From Candidatus Atribacteria bacterium (GTDB taxonomy: Bacteria > Atribacterota > JALVIU01), in assembly GCA_027028665.1 (NCBI GenBank), contig JALVIU010000204.1:1-11710 (forward strand): DNA of 11,710 nucleotides. Direction: 5' to 3'. A program made the position numbers and the translations under genes. Below are positions 8,689-11,710 of the stretch, piece by piece (positions within the stretch are counted from its first letter, which is position 1; every line of letters starts with the position of its first letter). The notes under the pieces were generated by a model. The model saw nothing but the letters and a program-made list of their open reading frames with translations, ran no database searches and was not told the origin of the DNA.

Positions 8689-11308
8689 CAAGCAGAAAAA
8701 AATCTTCCTAATAGATGGAAATGGCCTGGCATATAGGGCATACTATGCCCTCCCCCCTCTTACAAACTCAAAAGGGGAACCCACAGGAGCAGTATATGGT
8801 TTTACTCAGATGCTTTTTAAACTTTTAAATGAAAATCCTTATGCGATAATAGCTACATTTGATAAAAAAGGACCTACCTTTAGACATGAAGAATATAAAA
8901 AATACAAGGCACAAAGACCATCTATGCCAGAGGATCTTGTATTTCAGTTGCCTCTTATAAAAGAGGTAATCTCTGCACTCGGGATACCCATATTTGAAAA
9001 GGATGGGTATGAGGCAGATGACCTTATTGGATCCATTGCCCGTCTTGGAGAAGAGAATGGTTATAATGTTTACATTGTAACAGGAGATAGGGATGCCCTT
9101 CAATTGGTCACTCCGAGGGTTAAGGTACTCCTCACTCAAAAGGGTATTACCGATATGGAGCTCTACGATACAGAAAGGGTAGTAGAGAGATTTGGAGTAT
9201 TACCTGCTCAAATTCCTGATTTTATTGGCCTAAAAGGAGATACATCTGATAATATCCCTGGTGTGCCAGGTGTGGGAGAAAAAACGGCAAGTGACCTTAT
9301 AAAGAGATTTGGCTCTTTAGAAAAGGTGTTAGAAAATATCTCTCAGGTTCCTGGAAAAAAGAGGAGGGAAAACCTTCGTGCATTTAAGGATCAGGCAATG
9401 CTTAGTAAAAAACTTGCAACAATTATAAAGGATATCCCGATAGATATAGATTTTGATGCCATAAAGTTTAATCCTGAAAATAAAAATACTGATAAACTCC
9501 TGGAGTTATTTGAGCGTTTGGAATTTAAACAACTCATAAAGAGGCTATTTTCCAATACACCTCAAAGAGAGAAGACAGAAGAAAGAGAAAAGGTGACAGA
9601 GCTTAAAAAGATAGAAAATCGAGAAGACATGGTACTTTTGAGCAAATCTGAGGAAGATAAGAAAGAGCTTTCTTTCTTTATATTAAAGAAAAAGGGTCAC
9701 CCAATTAATACACCTATTGAGGGACTTTTAGTGGCCCTGGGTGAGGAGGAATTTTATTTTATAGATAAAGATTTGTTTTCATATTCCCAATCTATATGGG
9801 ATACAGGCATAGAAAAAAATATATATAATGCAAAGGAGATGTATCTTTACCTTTTACTTTACAATATAGATACAAAAGGATTAAAACTTTTCGATCCACT
9901 AATCGCCTCTTATCTCCTTGATCCTGGTAAAGGGAAATACCCCCTTGAGGATATAGCCTTTGAATATCTTAAATATAGAATGGGTTCTTATACAAGTGAT
10001 GAGCAAAAATGGATAGATACCCTCAGGGTAGTTCATAGATTAAAGAGGATACTTATTGAAAGACTAAATGAGTATGAACTTACAGAGCTTTTTTATAATA
10101 TAGAGATGCCCCTTTCTTACGTACTTGCAAAGATGGAGCTAAATGGAATAAAGATCGATGTAGATTATTTGAAGGATATGAAAAAAGAGTTAGAAAATAA
10201 GATATCTAATATAGAACAAGAGATTTATAAATTGGCAGGTGAAGAATTTAACATAAATTCCCCCAAGCAATTGGGAGTCATATTATTTGAAAAACTTGGT
10301 TATCCTGTTATCAAAAAGACTCAAACAGGTTATTCCACTGATATATCTGTACTTGAGGTCCTTGCTAAAGATTATGAAATTGCAGAAAAAGTTATCATAT
10401 ATAGACAGCTTACCAAACTTTTATCTACCTATGTAGATGCACTTATAAAGCTTATAAATAAGAAGACGGGTAGGATCCATACCACCTTTAATCAGACAGG
10501 TACTGCAACGGGAAGGCTAAGCAGTAGTGATCCGAATCTCCAGAATATTCCTATAAGAACAGAGCTTGGCAAAGATATAAGAAGGGCCTTTATCTCTTCT
10601 CAGGACTATATCTTGTATTCTTTTGATTATTCTCAGATAGAGCTCAGGATTCTTGCACATATGTCAAAAGATGAAAATCTTATAAAAGCATTTATAGAGG
10701 ATAAAGATATACATACAATTACAGCAAGTGAGATCTTTGGTGTACCAGAAAAGGATGTAACGAAAAATATGAGAAGGGCAGCAAAGGCGGTTAATTTTGG
10801 TATCATATATGGGATAAGTGATTATGGTCTCTCTAAAAATCTGGGTATAGATAGAAAAGAGGCAAAAGAGTATATAAGTAGATACTTAAAGAGATATCCC
10901 AAGGTAAAGGAGTTTATCGAAAAGCTTAAACAAGAAGCAAGAGATAGAGGATATGTAACTACACTTTTTAATCGAAGGAGATATTTACCAGGTATAAATA
11001 GTAACTATAGGAATGTAAGGGAATTTTCGGAGAGAGCAGCTATAAATACTCCTATTCAAGGAAGTGCTGCAGATCTTATAAAGGTTTCTATGATAAAGGT
11101 AGAAAAACTCCTTGAAGAAAAGTATATAAATGCAAGGCTTGTCCTACAGATTCATGATGAGCTTCTAATTGAGACACCAAAAAATTATAATAAAAAATTT
11201 GCAAGGGATATAAAAGATATAATGGAGAATTGCATAGAACTTAATGTGCCACTAAAGGTAGATGTAAAGATGGGGACAAACTGGAGGGATATGAAGGAAA
11301 TTCTATAA
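8678..11308 (+). CDS. polA: DNA polymerase I, 3'-5' exonuclease domain degenerate
   Basis: Repair polymerase that removes RNA primers and fills gaps. From ATG 8678 it has 876 residues. N-terminal 5'-nuclease (about 1-290) is intact: Asp13 in LIDGNG, E112/D114/D115 in EADD, D137/D139 in TGDRD, D188/D191 in GDTSD, then the helix-hairpin-helix GVPGVGEKTA. A Lys/Glu-rich linker follows (about 300-320). The proofreading-like domain (about 310-480) lacks the catalytic carboxylates: no DxE motif, and Met388 stands where E. coli has Asp424. The polymerase domain is intact: motif A DYSQIELR (Asp650), O-helix RRAAKAVNFGIIYG (Lys703, Phe707), motif C HDE (826-828). All sit at a constant offset of 55 from E. 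coli D705, K758, F762 and D882. Family A without proofreading resembles Taq and Bacillus-type enzymes. It overlaps epmA by 11 nt (ATGAAGGATAA). Confidence 0.97.
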   Translation: MKDNKQKKIFLIDGNGLAYRAYYALPPLTNSKGEPTGAVYGFTQMLFKLLNENPYAIIATFDKKGPTFRHEEYKKYKAQRPSMPEDLVFQLPLIKEVISALGIPIFEKDGYEADDLIGSIARLGEENGYNVYIVTGDRDALQLVTPRVKVLLTQKGITDMELYDTERVVERFGVLPAQIPDFIGLKGDTSDNIPGVPGVGEKTASDLIKRFGSLEKVLENISQVPGKKRRENLRAFKDQAMLSKKLATIIKDIPIDIDFDAIKFNPENKNTDKLLELFERLEFKQLIKRLFSNTPQREKTEEREKVTELKKIENREDMVLLSKSEEDKKELSFFILKKKGHPINTPIEGLLVALGEEEFYFIDKDLFSYSQSIWDTGIEKNIYNAKEMYLYLLLYNIDTKGLKLFDPLIASYLLDPGKGKYPLEDIAFEYLKYRMGSYTSDEQKWIDTLRVVHRLKRILIERLNEYELTELFYNIEMPLSYVLAKMELNGIKIDVDYLKDMKKELENKISNIEQEIYKLAGEEFNINSPKQLGVILFEKLGYPVIKKTQTGYSTDISVLEVLAKDYEIAEKVIIYRQLTKLLSTYVDALIKLINKKTGRIHTTFNQTGTATGRLSSSDPNLQNIPIRTELGKDIRRAFISSQDYILYSFDYSQIELRILAHMSKDENLIKAFIEDKDIHTITASEIFGVPEKDVTKNMRRAAKAVNFGIIYGISDYGLSKNLGIDRKEAKEYISRYLKRYPKVKEFIEKLKQEARDRGYVTTLFNRRRYLPGINSNYRNVREFSERAAINTPIQGSAADLIKVSMIKVEKLLEEKYINARLVLQIHDELLIETPKNYNKKFARDIKDIMENCIELNVPLKVDVKMGTNWRDMKEIL

Positions 11309-11310
11309 AT

Positions 11311-11317
11311 GAGGAGG
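11311..11317 (+). promoter_or_regulatory. Shine-Dalgarno of the M20 peptidase gene
   Basis: GAGGAGG lies 7 nt before ATG 11325, just after the polA stop. It decides the start: an earlier ATG at 11309 overlaps this site, is in another frame and stops after ten codons. Confidence 0.85.
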
Positions 11318-11324
11318 CTCCTAT

Positions 11325-11710
11325 ATGGCTATACCAAATAAAGAGAGAATACTAAATTATTTTTTAGATCTTGTCAAGATTCCGAGTCTTTCAAAAAATG
11401 AAAAAGGTGTGGCAAATTATATTTCTTCCCTTTTGGACAAGCTTAATATATCGTATTATATAGATGATGCAGGGAAGAGTATAGGTTCAAATACAGGTAA
11501 TGTAATTGCCTATATAGAAGAAAGACCTGATGCACCTACTTTAATGTTTTCTGCTCATATGGATACAGTAGGTCCTGTAGAAGGTGGAGTAAAACCCAAG
11601 ATAGAAGGGGATATTGTAAAAACCAATGGTACTACAATCTTGGGCTCAGATGATAAGGCTGGAATTACTGCTATTTTAGAGCTCCTTACTTTGATTAAAG
11701 AACAAAACTT
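11325..11710 (+). CDS. M20-family metallopeptidase, PepT-like, 3' end missing
   Basis: Zinc-dependent cytosolic aminopeptidase or related M20 hydrolase. Only the first 128 residues (MAIPNKERILNYFLDLVKIP...) are in the window and the frame is open at the edge. Visible metal-site motifs are SAHMDTVGP, with a zinc ligand at His78 and catalytic Asp80, and LGSDDKAG, with the metal-bridging Asp109. The line VKTNGTTILGSDDKAGITA resembles the PepT-like branch (Bacillus YqjE type) of the family rather than DapE or ArgE. A true tripeptidase PepT cannot be told from the PepT-like group without the C-terminal half, and substrate is unknown. The gene follows polA by 16 nt and probably belongs to the same transcript. 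Confidence 0.88.
   Translation, partial: MAIPNKERILNYFLDLVKIPSLSKNEKGVANYISSLLDKLNISYYIDDAGKSIGSNTGNVIAYIEERPDAPTLMFSAHMDTVGPVEGGVKPKIEGDIVKTNGTTILGSDDKAGITAILELLTLIKEQN

Larger units (their letters stand above)
1..11710 (+). other. Apparent single operon: lon-metK-hisS-asnS-aspS-epmA-polA-M20 peptidase
   Basis: Eight genes run in the same direction with overlaps of 8, 8 and 11 nt and gaps of 3, 4, 16 and 37 nt. No terminator hairpin with a T-run and no leader-sized gap occurs between them, so co-transcription is the simplest reading. Transcription start and end both lie outside the window. Internal promoters inside coding regions cannot be ruled out by eye. Confidence 0.75.

Noticed and set aside
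9062-9067. TATAAT hexamer within polA (another at 10094-10099)
   Set aside because: No matching -35 element at the right distance; such hexamers are expected by chance in AT-rich coding DNA.
11312-11322. Inverted repeat AGGAGGCTCCT over the Shine-Dalgarno
   Set aside because: A hairpin would have at most 4 bp with a 3-nt loop, too weak to act as a terminator or a firm translational switch.
11309-11341. Ten-codon ORF starting ATGAGGAGG after polA
   Set aside because: It overlaps the Shine-Dalgarno of the next gene and is out of frame with it; no independent evidence of coding.

Overview
The window is a gene-dense stretch from an AT-rich bacterium (about one third G+C by eye on sampled lines). 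Arg is written almost entirely as AGA/AGG and Ile very often as ATA. The proteins are rich in Lys, Glu and Ile, and the coding strand is purine-loaded. Together these suggest an anaerobic or thermophilic low-GC lineage. I cannot name the genus from sequence alone. The bacterial-type Lon, AspRS with its insertion domain, EpmA-like protein and Pol I make it a bacterium rather than an archaeon.

All eight genes lie on the + strand and are packed as one apparent operon: 3'-most ~93% of lon (1-2189), metK (2182-3375), hisS (3379-4632), asnS (4637-5929), aspS (5967-7724), an epmA/genX-like class II synthetase paralogue (7717-8688), polA (8678-11308) and the start of an M20 PepT-like peptidase (11325 to the window end). 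Junctions are overlaps of 8, 8 and 11 nt or gaps of 3, 4, 16 and 37 nt. There is no room for a T-box, SAM riboswitch, terminator or separate promoter, so the promoter must lie upstream of the window unless one is hidden inside a gene. No RNA gene, mobile element, CRISPR array or repeat was seen.

Functionally the block is housekeeping: protein quality control (Lon), S-adenosylmethionine synthesis (MetK), charging of His, Asn and Asp tRNAs, probable lysine-type modification of elongation factor P (EpmA-like), DNA repair and Okazaki-fragment processing (Pol I), and peptide turnover. Four class II synthetase catalytic cores stand in a row, three of them class IIb.

No wholly new system is evident. 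The points most worth checking are: an AsnRS that looks archaeal-type sitting between hisS and aspS; an AspRS that carries the His signature of non-discriminating enzymes although an AsnRS is present; an EpmA-like protein with the Ala that favours beta-lysine but an Asp in place of the motif 2 Glu; and a Pol I whose proofreading domain is degenerate.
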